NCBI RefSeq assembly: GCF_000143415.4
Contig: NW_003314353.1
Location: 376,275 to 440,274, forward strand
Direction: 5' to 3'
Length of the DNA stretch: 64,000 nucleotides
From: Selaginella moellendorffii
Lineage: Eukaryota; Streptophyta; Lycopodiopsida; Selaginellales; Selaginellaceae
Part shown: positions 48,269 to 58,760 of the stretch, piece after piece
How the letters are laid out: every line of letters starts with the position of its first letter
How positions within the stretch are numbered: the first letter of the stretch is position 1
Translations under genes and position numbers: made by a program
Notes under the pieces: model-generated
Told to the model about the DNA's origin: nothing
The model's input: only the letters and a program-made list of their open reading frames with translations
Database searches by the model: none

Positions 48269-50632
48269 TTATTTTTTGCCTCCAACGCCTAACAATAATC
48301 TTGGAATTTCATCACTCTCCACACTATCAGGATTTAAACCCAATAGTAATGCCATCTCTTCTCTAATACATCCACGCTCATGTTCAGTGGTCGAAGAACC
48401 CATCCGGTTGAGCAGATTATGGAGATGCGGATAGTGCTTGGCTAGACAATATACATGCCATAAATGATGACTGGTGTCTGTCCGATCAAATGGCTTCTGA
48501 TATACCGTTCCATCTGCCATTTGGTTGATTTTTGCAGCCACCTCCTGGACTGGCCGGTTCTCTATCACCATCGCTCCAAGCCGTTTTGCAAGGTCCCCCA
48601 GAACATACGGTTTCTTCTCCCTAGTTTCCATACTGCAAGAGATGGGGTGCACTGCATATGTGTGCGTGTTTGCTGCAGTTTTAATCGGCGAGTCATCGAT
48701 GATGAGAATTTCACTTGACCTAGCAGTCCGGTTCATCACTACAGCCTCTGGCTTGACGAAGATGGGCTTGCTACCCCTCACATGGACCATAGTCAAGCAA
48801 TCCTCCTGCGTTAGGAGAAAGTCAAATGGTAATATTACTCGCGTCTGATCGTGCATCATCTGTAGCAACGTTAATGCATTGTGGCGCATCATGGATGTCC
48901 AAACTCCCAATTGCAAATTGAACTCGGCCCTCTGTTTTAAGTGTCGTATGGTCATTATTTGATCCCGCAGTTTCTCCCATGTGATTAATGTGAATCTATC
49001 TCTTTTGACCAACTTGCGACTGCAGGCTTTGGAGGGTGCAGTGACATTCGAGGACGAGCCACGCTCATGGGAGAAAAGGACACCGTTCAGATCAAAAACG
49101 ATACAGTACCTTCGCTGTGACTCTGAAATGAAATGCGTCAGCATAAAAAATGGTACAAGTCAATTTTACCATCTACAATATTAGCGAATGGTGCTCCCGA
49201 TGGTCGTTGAGAGGGTTTTGGTCGAGGAAACGTGAAGGGCGGAAATACTCTCCTCTGCAATGTGGGGTCAATCGCATCCGATGGCGTGTGGGCACATGCC
49301 ATTTCAGCTGTAGAATCTAGTACAACTGGCTCAACAGTGGCATGGGGTGGTTCCGATGGTGTGTGATCACACGCCATTTCAGCTGGTGCCTCCGTTGGCA
49401 AAGTGGACATGACCGAACAGGCAACAGGGGCGGTGTAGGGAGGTTCTAACGGCGCGTAGTCAGACGATTGGGCACACGTTGAGTCCGTTGGAAATGAGGA
49501 TATGACCGGCTCGGCAGCTGGGGCGGCCTCATACGGGTCCAATGGCGCTTGGTCATCATCAGTTGGATACGTGGACAAGATTGACTCAGTGGTATGGGCA
49601 GCATCAAGTGGAGCGTGGTCAGCTTGCTTGGCGTTGATATGGATAGTAGCCTCCACCAGCTCTGATGACTCTTGCAGGCAAGTAGAGTCCACTGGCGGAT
49701 CCATATGCATGTCCAAATATCTCCCTTCGATTGAGATGGTATCCTCCCTACTAGCTACTAAAAACAAACTCATTAGCACATTGAATCGACTATACTGTAT
49801 TTACCATCAACTGCTATTGAGGAACTAGGACTGATATCACTTGGGCGCACTGCTGATTCTAAAGGATTGGACATATGTTTCGACCCTTGCTTGGCACTAT
49901 CCTTCCTCGACACTAAAGGCTAGAGTTTGTATCTTAATTCAACTGAATAATCTCTACTTACCATTTGCTTTGCAACCTACATGAACAATGTTAGAAATGG
50001 TAAAAGGTTAGGAATGGATGTACTATTATTTACCTGATGGTTTGTCTTGTATGACCTTCCTCCGCTGCTCTTTGGCCACTCAGGCTGGCCATTGTCGTCA
50101 TCATCGTCGTCGTCGTTATTGTGATCGTCACCATTGTGAGGACCATCCAAGTCCTCTTCTTCCTCCTCTTCTTCGTCCTCCTCTTCTTTGTCCTCCTCTT
50201 CGTCCTTCTGCTCTTCCTGCTCATTATCTTTCTCTGGCTCCTCATCCCCCTCCTGCATTTCTTCCATAGGCTGCTCAGGCTGGATGGCTTGTTCTTCCAG
50301 GACCATCTTGGGAAAATCATCTGGCCGAGTCTCCATCTCAAAATACAAGACATCCATAGCCTGTTTTAGTGCGTGACCTAGGACCGTATCCTCACCCGAC
50401 TGTCTTAACATGGTTTCTGCACGTTCTTGCACCCTTCGAAGACGATGAGATGAGAAAAACGTGGCCCTGACTTGAAAAGCATCCCTCATCCATTGTACCT
50501 CTCCATTGAGATTGGGGAAGGGGAGTCCGCCATAGGAATCTGAGTCAGGAGGTGGTGACTGGCTGCTTTCACTCAGCCCTTGATCTGCAATGAATGGCAT
50601 GAGCACACACGCCATAACCGCGAGGCATTACC
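48269..50632 (-). CDS. Cargo gene of element B: FCP1-like HAD phosphatase with acidic N-terminal region (spliced)
   Basis: Five GT-AG introns keep one reading frame: 50631-50585 (47 nt), 50033-49977 (57), 49961-49920 (42), 49804-49758 (47) and 49169-49123 (47). One exon is only 15 nt (49976-49962). The N-terminal exon holds a long Glu/Asp tract (about 50110-50240). Exon 49757-49170 is Pro/Ala-rich with imperfect PTD.A/HTPSEPPHA repeats. The last exon (49122-48269) is an FCP1/CTD-phosphatase-type domain: motif I FDLNGVL (Asp at 49093), GVWTSM, and motif III IIDDSP (about 48690-48710). Canonical motif I is DxDxT/V; here the second Asp is Asn, as in the plant DLNG-type relatives, so catalytic ability is uncertain. 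The family removes phosphate from proteins such as the RNA polymerase II tail. The first exon and start are unresolved upstream, where the sequence is shared with element A. Confidence 0.7.
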
Positions 50633-53285
50633 TATCATCTTTTCGTTGCCCTTCTTCCTTTTCGAATCAAACCACGAGAAACCTGTAGAGAAGGTAGATG
50701 AGCGCGAATATGAGCGTGATCGCGAGTGGGAGCGTGATGCGAGCGTGATGCGAGCGCGAGTGTGCGAGCGCGAGTACGATGCAAAACCTAACCTCACACG
50801 CGCGAAATGTCACGACGGTTGGTAATCCCGCCACGTCATCATTCCTCAAACTTGGGCGCCACCATTAATTTCTGGATCGCCGCGCGCATGCATGCACATG
50901 AAATCCAAAAGAAATCCGCAACATCATCATTCCTCGGAGTGCATGCACGCGAAATCCAAAAGAAAGATCATGATTGGGATATCATTTAATACCCTCGCTA
51001 TATTTATACCATGCATGATTGGATATTCCAAAGCATCTTGTATTTCCAAAAATGCCAGATGTTCAGCTAAATAAAGAATGGTATACAATGTCCTTCTTGA
51101 TGACCCTGCAAAGAAGCATCTTGATCGGACACCACATGAGACCACACGAGCCTTACAATGTTTCAGGGGCATTTGCCATAGATCCGACCGTTATTTTGCT
51201 CCAAGATTCTACAGTTTGGTGTGCATTGACCTTTCCATCGACACTGCAAAGGGACATCACAATCAGATGCGGGATCACAAGAAACCAACTTCACTAACTC
51301 TGGTTTCACCAAGATCTACGTAAGGAGTTATGAAATGAAAGGACCCTCTCTATTGAAATGTGTTTATGGTCCTGACATATCAAAAGATTTTGCATCAAGG
51401 TCTGTATTTGCATGTTTATCAAGCTACTGAATTGCTAAACCCTAAACCCTAAACATGTGGCAAATGCTGCGTGAAGAAAGATGCCCTTTCTGGGCAAATG
51501 TTGTAAGAGGCAGATGCCGAGCAGTTACACGGCGAATAATCTTGGCACGGATCGCTGACATGGCATGGCAAAGTTCGAATCACTGACATGGCACAGCTGG
51601 ATCGAGGCAAGGACATGATGTGACAAAGTTCAACGTCCGACAGCAAAGTCTAGAAGCTACTCAGTTTGAAATTTGTCAGAGGAATTATAAGATCTAGTTT
51701 GTCAGAGGATTTGATGTGACGTTCAAGCGTGTGGGCTCATGCAATTTTGATCCCAAAAAATGCACCAAAAAATGCTCGGCGTCATCTGGCGTTATCACTT
51801 GAATGGCATGGGGCCGCATGCCATTTTCAAGGGCACATAGGAGTATATTCCTAGAATATTCTGACACATGCGAGATTTTTTTGAGTTTTTTGGAGATCCA
51901 ACCATTAGATCGCAACTAAATTTTACAGAATGGTATACAATGTCTTTCTTGATGACCCTGCAAAGAAGCATCTCGATCGGACACCACATGAGACCACACG
52001 AGCCTTACAATGTTTCAGGGGCATTTGCCATAGATCCGACCGTTATTTTGCTCCAAGATTCTACAGTTTGGTGTGCATTGACCTTTCCATCGACACTGCA
52101 AAGGACATTACAATCAGATGCGGGATCACAAGAAACTAACTTCACTAACTCTGGTTTCACCAAGATCTACGTAAGGAGTTATGAAATGAAAAGACCCTCT
52201 CTATTGAAATGTGTTTATGGTCCTAGGGGCATTGTGACATATCAAAGGATTTTGCATCAAATTCTATATTTGCATGTTTATCAAGCTACTGAATTGCTAA
52301 ACCCTAAACCCTAAACCCTAAACATGTGGCAAATGCTGCGTGAAGAAAGATGCCCTTTCTGGGCAAATGCTGTAAGAGGCAGATGCCGAGCAGATGTATC
52401 TCAGGCTAGCGAAGGGGACAAACGAAAGCTAGCTATAAACATGACGGGATGCAAATAGATTATTAGGCTGGTCCTGCGAAAATCAAAAACCATAATTGAA
52501 AACATTGAAAATGCAAAAAGAAAGGTTTATAATATTTTTGAATTTTAAGCAACCAAAGGAATGTAAGTAGGGCATGTGTTTGTAAGTTTAAAAATGCCTC
52601 AACCACTTAAATTCCCAAGTAAATAAAGCTGTTTCTATTTTTGGTACATGTAAACTTTATAGCGTGTGGGCTCATGCAATTTTGAACCCAAAAATGCACC
52701 AAAAAATGCTCGACTAGCATTATTCTTTGAATGGCGTGTGGCCTTATATTGCCATAAATGGACGTACACACACAGCATAATTATTCCTTTACACAGCGAA
52801 TAATCTTGGCGCGGATCGCTGACATGGCATGGCAAAGTTCGAATCACTGACATGGCACAGCTGGATCGAGGCAAGGACATGATGTGACAAAGTTCAACCT
52901 CCGACAGCAAAGTCTAGAAGCTACTCAGTTTGAAATTTGTCAGAGGAATCATAAGATCTGGTTTGTCAGAGGATTTGATGTGACGTTCCAACGTGTTTTA
53001 TTTTTGAATTCTCGAACTCATTCCTAGGTCTATCATTTTTGTGCGCCGTGTTCTTGGTTCCGCTGAGCGCAGTATGCCCTGCTTGTGTAAGCGGCGTTGT
53101 GAGCTGTGGTTTATGCGTCTACGAGCGGTTGCGGTATTGCGAGCGCCATTGCGAGCGGCAATTTAGGCGAGTGGCAGTTTGTGCGAGCGGCGCTACATGC
53201 TATTGAGGTTGTTTGGTATGTTATGATTTAGGCCATTCTCCAATCATTTTTTGTATGGTCTTAATTTCTTTTCTGCACTTTCAGA
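50633..53285. promoter_or_regulatory. Divergent intergenic region of element B with internal duplication
   Basis: It corresponds to 2853-4894 in element A. A unit starting at GAATGGTATACAATG occurs twice (51076 on and 51928 on), the first shortened. Each carries a telomere-like array (51435-51454 and 52297-52324). 51825-51925 is not found in A. The stretch matching 4570-4790 is absent (junction near 53196). GCGA-rich DNA at 50690-50790 could encode an Arg-Ser-rich leader in frame with the cargo gene, which I regard as unproven. Confidence 0.5.
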
Positions 53286-56184
53286 ATGGCCTCCGCAAGT
53301 GCGACGCATGTTCCCTCCGTGGATCTTAAGAACCGTGCTACATGGATTCAGGCAAAGGTGTTTCTAAACAACCCCGAGGGGGAGGTGGTAGCTGAGGGCT
53401 TAGCCACAGTTGTCGATCCAAGAGATGCGGTTGCTAATCAAGAATTAAGCTGGGATGATATTGGAGTTGCGATTTTAGAGGTTGTTGACACAGAAGAAAA
53501 CAATCTGACTATTGGAAGCATTGTGCGGTGGAAATTGAGGCACTTAGTGTTTGAGAATGTGAAGGATTCACAATCAAACACCACTACAACTGATGACAGA
53601 ACATCTCTTCATGGGAAAAGAAAGTACACCTTCCTAAAGCGCAGCCAAAGGGATCTGAGCAACGAACCGAAAAGGCAAAAAATGGCGATAGAGGTTTGAA
53701 TGGTCTCGACAGTTGCTTGTTGCAAGAGGAGGTGCTGTCAACATGCTGATTGGGATGCTATTGAAGAGGAGAGAGCAAGATACAAGACATTGTCCTGGAA
53801 GGCAGCTCGCAATTTTGTGTATGAGGCATTACGGTCATCTGTTGATGCTTCAGAACATCAGGTGGGGGGCATGGTCTTCCAGAGGGGTTTGGTCTGCATG
53901 AAGGCATGGAGAATCATTTATGGAGTCCTTCGAACCACATTCTACAGAATCAAAACTGAGTTCGAGGAACAAAGGGTTCAACAGGCAGTCCATGGGAACG
54001 ACGGTACTCACAAAACCAGGGGTGATGTTGTATATGGAGAGGCAATCTTCAAGAGGTTTGTCGAGATATGTAGCGAGCAGCAACCACATAAAACCCGCCT
54101 CTTGGAAGATGGAACTCGAGACACCCAACGAGTTCTCCCTTCCATGTATACCAAGGGGGCCATATTGGAAGATGTGAATCGGGAACTCCAGAGTAATGGC
54201 TACAGGAAGCTGAGCCAATCTAGATTTAGTAGATTGTGGAGCAACAGGTTCAGGGATGTGAGTATAAGAAAGTACTCCAGCTTTTCAAAGTGTGACGAGT
54301 GCACTGCTATCAAAATGGCTTTGTCGAAGAATTCTTGCATCGCTCAAGAGCGAGAGACGTTGGTTAGAAGGCGGCTCGACCACAACATCGAGCAGAGAAG
54401 CTGCAGGACTGCATATTATCATAACAAGATTCTCTCCATGGAGAGACCTGACTCTTACCTCTGCATCATCCACGACAAAATGGACCAGAAAAAGACGTGC
54501 TTACCTTGACTCAATCCTGCCCCCAAGGCAATCTCTTCATCCATGCAGCTGCCTGTGTCTCTGTTTGGCATAATCGCTCATGGGGATGGTGCCCAGAACT
54601 ATGGGAACTTCTTTGTACCTCTATGGGGTGGCAGGGGTGCAAACATGATGATTGCGTCCCTAGCAAAACACTTAAGGTCTCTACAAAGTGCGCAGACTGA
54701 GCTGAACGGCCAACCCTTGCATAAGGCCCTTGTCGATCGAACCCCATACAGGGTTCAGCTGGAGGAGGAGCAAAGGCTTGCAGTATCGCGTGGGGCCCCA
54801 TACCATCCCAGTGAATATGTTGGCCGTTAGATTATAGGGTTATCACGTGAGGCCTCATGCCATTCCGACAAGGCTGGTCGCCCGGTGAATGCACAGCCTC
54901 ATCCAAACGAAGCAGAATCTCAAGGAAGTTCTTGCGGCCGATGTGGCCTTCCACCCCATCTTCTGCTCCAAACAGACAATGCTAGCAGTGAGAACAAAAA
55001 CATGTACGTCTTCGCGTACTTGGCGATGCTTGTTGCCAAAGGCATATTTGAAACGGTTACACTTGGCTTTCTCATGGTTGGGCACACTCATGAAGACGTC
55101 GATGCCATGTTCAGTCACCTGGCAGAGTCCCTCTGGCGATCCAATGTCCTCACCCTCCCACAACTCTACGATGAATTCCAAAATTGCATCAAAGGCACTG
55201 TTGAAGCTGCACTTGTGACAGAGGTTCCAGACTTTAAGGGGTTTGTAAGAGGCTACATCAGGGACGGATCCGAAACGCTGATTGGCCACTCCAAGCCTCT
55301 TCAGTTTCATTTCAGCATGCGTGATGGTGCTCCAGTGATGAGGTACAAGATGAGAGAATGGGACACAGTGTGGCTGCCAGTGGACGGCATTGAACTCTTC
55401 AAGAGAGATCCCATAACTGGGGAACCTATGATTCCTCAGGGTTCCCCACGGCCGATGCACCCGGATGGACTCAAAGACCAGGAAAGTATAGTGGCCGGGA
55501 TTAAACAGCATATTGCCTTCTGGAAGAGGGGGTTGGTGTTTGGTGGAGAATCCTATTTTCAGAGGTGCAAGCCTTTGATTGAATACTGGGAGAAGATTAT
55601 ATCTGCTATCCAAAATGGGCCGGTTGTATATGAAGAATTGGAAGAGTCCTTTTGGCCAGAACCCAGAGCACCAGATAGTAGCGGAACAATGTCCTCTGGA
55701 AATGCAGTGACAGATAACAATGTTGAGGATCACTATTGTGGGCCGAGGAACAAGAAGCCGGATTCAGCATTCAATCCAGTACAGGTCTGCAAAGGAATGG
55801 TCGTGCTTGTCAGACCCAGTAATAAAAAACAAATGATATGGGTGGGGCGTTGCATCACTGATGCAGAGGAGGACGCGGAAACTAACTCCTTCAATGTAAC
55901 TGTGGAGTGGTTCAAGCCAAGTTCCGGATATACGAAGGATTGCCTAGAAAAGAGATGGGTGTTGAATCCAAGGGATCCCAACATGAGCATATCGGTGGAT
56001 AATGTTGTGCATGGTTGGATGCGGAAGCAGAGTGCCACCATCACCTTGCCAGACCATGCAAGAGATGTAGCAAAAGCATTCATAACCTGGGTTCAAGGTG
56101 AGATTCATTAATATTCCTTTACTAAGTTTCTAATGTATTTTATTTCAAGGTGAACAATCCAAATCTAAATCAGAGGAGGCGTGA
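53286..56184 (+). CDS. Transposase, copy B: DUF8039-like + DUF7869/RNase H-like + BAH/chromo-like tail
   Basis: One reading frame from ATG 53286. Module 1 (137 aa) is DUF8039-like. After TGA 53697-53699 an adjacent ATG opens module 2: CCKRRCC cluster, VCMKAW..IYG, FSKCDEC, then candidate acidic residues in HDKMDQ (54471-54488), LLLQTDN (Asp 54975) and VGHTHEDVD (about 55078-55104), the DUF7869 pattern. The tail (about 55750-56097) has strand-rich KGMVVLVRP..IWVGRCI and VEWFKP, resembling BAH/chromo readers. TGA 54507-54509 is specific to this copy (CGA in A2). Inferred introns are 54819-54872 (54 nt, removes a TAG, carries a palindrome) and 56098-56149 (52 nt), which leads to a short acidic end. 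It should bind the terminal repeats and catalyse transposition; as assembled it needs readthrough or is inactive. Confidence 0.75.
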
Positions 56185-56824
56185 TGGCATGTGGCCTTAC
56201 GCCATTCCTAGGTGAGATGATACAAATAACAAGTAAAAATTCTTATTTGTTCTAGCAAATCTTACTTAAAGTTCAAGGTGAACAAGCCGAATATGAATTC
56301 ATCGGATTGTTATAACAAATTGTGAGGTGATGGCATGAGGCGATACGCCATTTGAGAGTGGTAGCCATTCCTATATGAGGTGAGTGAAATATTTATTAGA
56401 AATACCTCATTCAATTGTGCACTTCTAAGTCTTGGTCCACTCAGTACTGTTTGCATGTTTTTATTTTAATTCTTTCTCTAAAATGTTATTTAGCATGTGG
56501 CTTCATGCCATTGCTCTCCACAATCATGCATTGAATTTTTCTATCCTTGCATAATACTTCTCTATATATATAGCATGTGCGCACATGTGATATGGTTCAT
56601 TAGGCCTGATATAGTGTGTGAGGTAAAACAAAGATGATGTGACATATGCATTTACCAATCACACGTGCATAAATCTAATAATATGGCGTGTGGCCCATAT
56701 TAATGGCACATAAACCCATATTGTGGGCTTACGTGCTTTATGTACCATCATTCCCTTGCAGCGTGTGTGTTGGTTTCCTTTTATAACACAACGAACTCCA
56801 TATTTTAGGGTGAAGAGCATTCTC
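56185..56824 (+). other. Transposon tail of element B without a clear gene
   Basis: Matches 9494-10133 with palindromes at 56330 and 56490 and the second GGTGAACAA block at about 56276. Confidence 0.55.
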
Positions 56825-57082
56825 ATGGCAAGCACAAAATCTGTAAGTGAGGCAGAAAAGGAGACGGAGAAGGAGATAGGTGAAGATGTAGAATATATAA
56901 GTCTTCCAAACTCCCCGTACTATACTCCAGGTGATCATTTTTCTGAACAAACGGCAACATTAACAACTATCGAGAACGCCCCAGTAACGTCAGAGACAAC
57001 AATCCAAAGCAAAACAACTGACCCGGAGAAGGATGATAGTACCGCTGAGAGTACCAAAAAGGAGGTGTCCACTAGCGCTTAG
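56825..57082 (+). CDS. Small acidic Ser/Thr-rich ORF in transposon tail (element B)
   Basis: 85 codons, nearly identical to 10134-10391; the differences (for example Leu-Asp to Pro-Gly near residue 35) keep the frame open. No recognised domain. An acceptor-like CCCTTGCAG at about 56759 allows it to be a terminal exon. Confidence 0.45.
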   Translation: MASTKSVSEAEKETEKEIGEDVEYISLPNSPYYTPGDHFSEQTATLTTIENAPVTSETTIQSKTTDPEKDDSTAESTKKEVSTSA

Positions 57083-57718
57083 GCTTATAATGGCGTGTGC
57101 CCTCATGCCATTTACTTGATCACCAAATACCTTTTTCCCTTTGCACTAGTATATCTTAATACCGGTCTGAGAAATAGAATGGCATGTGCCCTCAGGCCTT
57201 TTACTAAATCACCTTTGAAAGAAATGCAAGCCTTTATGTCGTAAAAAAAAGGTACTAGAGAAATTCCTTAATAATATGAATGTTATTTAGTTTCATGAAA
57301 ATACACTAAGGGTCAAATGAGTTAAATGACTTCTCCAGATTAGCAATGCCTCTTGCTACACCTTCACAATTAGATTCGTTAGAAAAAGATAACATTGAAT
57401 AATATCTAAATGTTCTCACCATTAAGTTATATGTCTGGCTAATAGGAATGATGTTCATCTTGGAAAGCTCACCACACGCTCAATGAACAAACAAATAGTG
57501 TGTGCGCGCATGCCATCGCTCTTCTTTAGCTTCAGATTTGGCTTGTTCACCTTGACAATGAGATTTATTATACAACCAGATGGACTCAGTCTGGACACAA
57601 AGTCACCGCGCTAGTCACCATGCCCCAGATATGTCTAGCCCCTGGACAAAAAACATATAATTTCACGTCATTTTCAAATACTTGAAAATTTGTACCTAGT
57701 CCCATTTTACTGAATAAA
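57083..57718. other. Right subterminal region of element B
   Basis: Non-coding, with palindromes at 57090 and 57495. About 50 bases near 57377-57420 are absent from element A. Confidence 0.6.
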
Positions 57719-57742
57719 TCCCACTTTAACGAAATAGAGCTT
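57719..57742 (-). repeat. Right terminal inverted repeat of element B
   Basis: Exact inverse of 47827-47850 and identical to 10988-11011. Confidence 0.92.
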
Positions 57743-57746
57743 GTCT
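57743..57746. other. Target-site duplication, right (GTCT)
   Basis: Second copy of the tetramer at 47823-47826. Removing element B and one GTCT restores a sequence collinear with the inverse of 13530-13570. Confidence 0.85.
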
Positions 57747-58760
57747 TTACATTTAGCAATCATTGGTGATGAATGACTATTATATTGGGATAGTTGATTG
57801 TTCTCATTACAAGATTTACTTAGTTGTTATTGGTGGTAAATGATTTGCCATTTTTCAGGATGGTGGATTATTTCTTTGATGATGATTATACATTTCTTCA
57901 TTGATGAGATGTTCTTTATGGTTTGTTTTGGATTGGTTTTTTGGGTTTGAGACATCAATAGAATGTTATTGACACTTGCTTAAACAACTTGAGTTCCTTT
58001 ATATTATTGACTAGGATCTATTCAGATTGGCTAGTGCAATAGTTGGCATGAACACTATGTTTGTTGATCTTGCAACATTCATTCTGTTCTGGTGATTGTT
58101 GCTTGAGTTAGTTATGATAGATTTAGATGTTATTTCTTTTGGGTAATACATGTGCGAACATTTTGCTTAGTCAATGATACTTTGTATTCTTTGAGTTATC
58201 TTTTGTAAGTTGTTTGGCATTCTATCTGCAATTTTTGATAGTTAAGTTTTATTATTGAGTTTCCTTGATGATATCTTTACTATTGAATTTTGTTAGATAG
58301 TGAATCCTATGTTTTTTGATTATGATGATCCTGGTGGTTCCTATATAGTTTATCGGATGATAACTTACTTTTAGAATACTTTGTGTTCTAATATAAGATT
58401 TATTTGCTGATACTTAAGTCTCTCAGATATTATTGTTTATAACTTTGATATTGTCTATTTATTGATCTTTGAGTTTGTGCCAATATAGGTAGACTGGCTT
58501 TGGCACTTCATATGCATGGTGAAATCTCTAATCATGGAATAGCTATTGTTGATTGGTCATATCACCTGCCTCTTTGTTGATTTTCTTTATCTTGTTAAAA
58601 GAGCATGACTATGTAAACAACTCTAACTGCATGTTTATAGTAGTCTATTTAAACTTTACTGATGGGTTTGGTTTCTTTGCTCAAAAGGGTTAGGGCCTTT
58701 AACTTCTCTCTCTATATCTCTATAGATAGGGGCATATTAGATGTGTCAATAGAGATTCCA
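57747..58760 (+). mobile_element. Continuation of the non-coding retroelement interior
   Basis: Inverse of about 12560-13545, continuing the copy that starts at 45645. Confidence 0.7.

Larger units (their letters stand above)
48205..57516. repeat. Dispersed 22-bp near-palindrome family in element B
   Basis: Copies located: 48205-48226, 49281-49302, 49356-49377 (both inside coding exon DNA), 50594-50615, 51725-51745, 51803-51824, 52659-52680, 52731-52755, 54842-54863, 56184-56205, 56330-56351, 56490-56511, 57090-57111 and 57495-57516. Those in the left half have no counterpart at the same place in element A, so each cargo has its own set. Confidence 0.85.
47827..57742 (+). mobile_element. Complete 9.9-kb TIR DNA transposon, element B
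   Basis: Ends are perfect 24-bp inverted repeats (47827-47850 and 57719-57742) flanked by GTCT. Layout: left subterminal region, FCP1-like cargo gene on -, a 2.6-kb divergent intergenic region, transposase gene on +, small acidic ORF, right subterminal region. The 4-bp duplication and the DUF7869-type, three-Asp-like transposase would fit the Sola group among described superfamilies, but I could not test this. The transposase carries two in-frame TGA codons outside the inferred introns, one of them unique to this copy, so this copy may rely on others in the genome. Confidence 0.88.

Noticed and set aside
54855-55733. Antisense frame of 292 codons across the transposase (also 8163-8921)
   Set aside because: It mirrors the conserved sense frame; the sense side has family motifs and the antisense has none.
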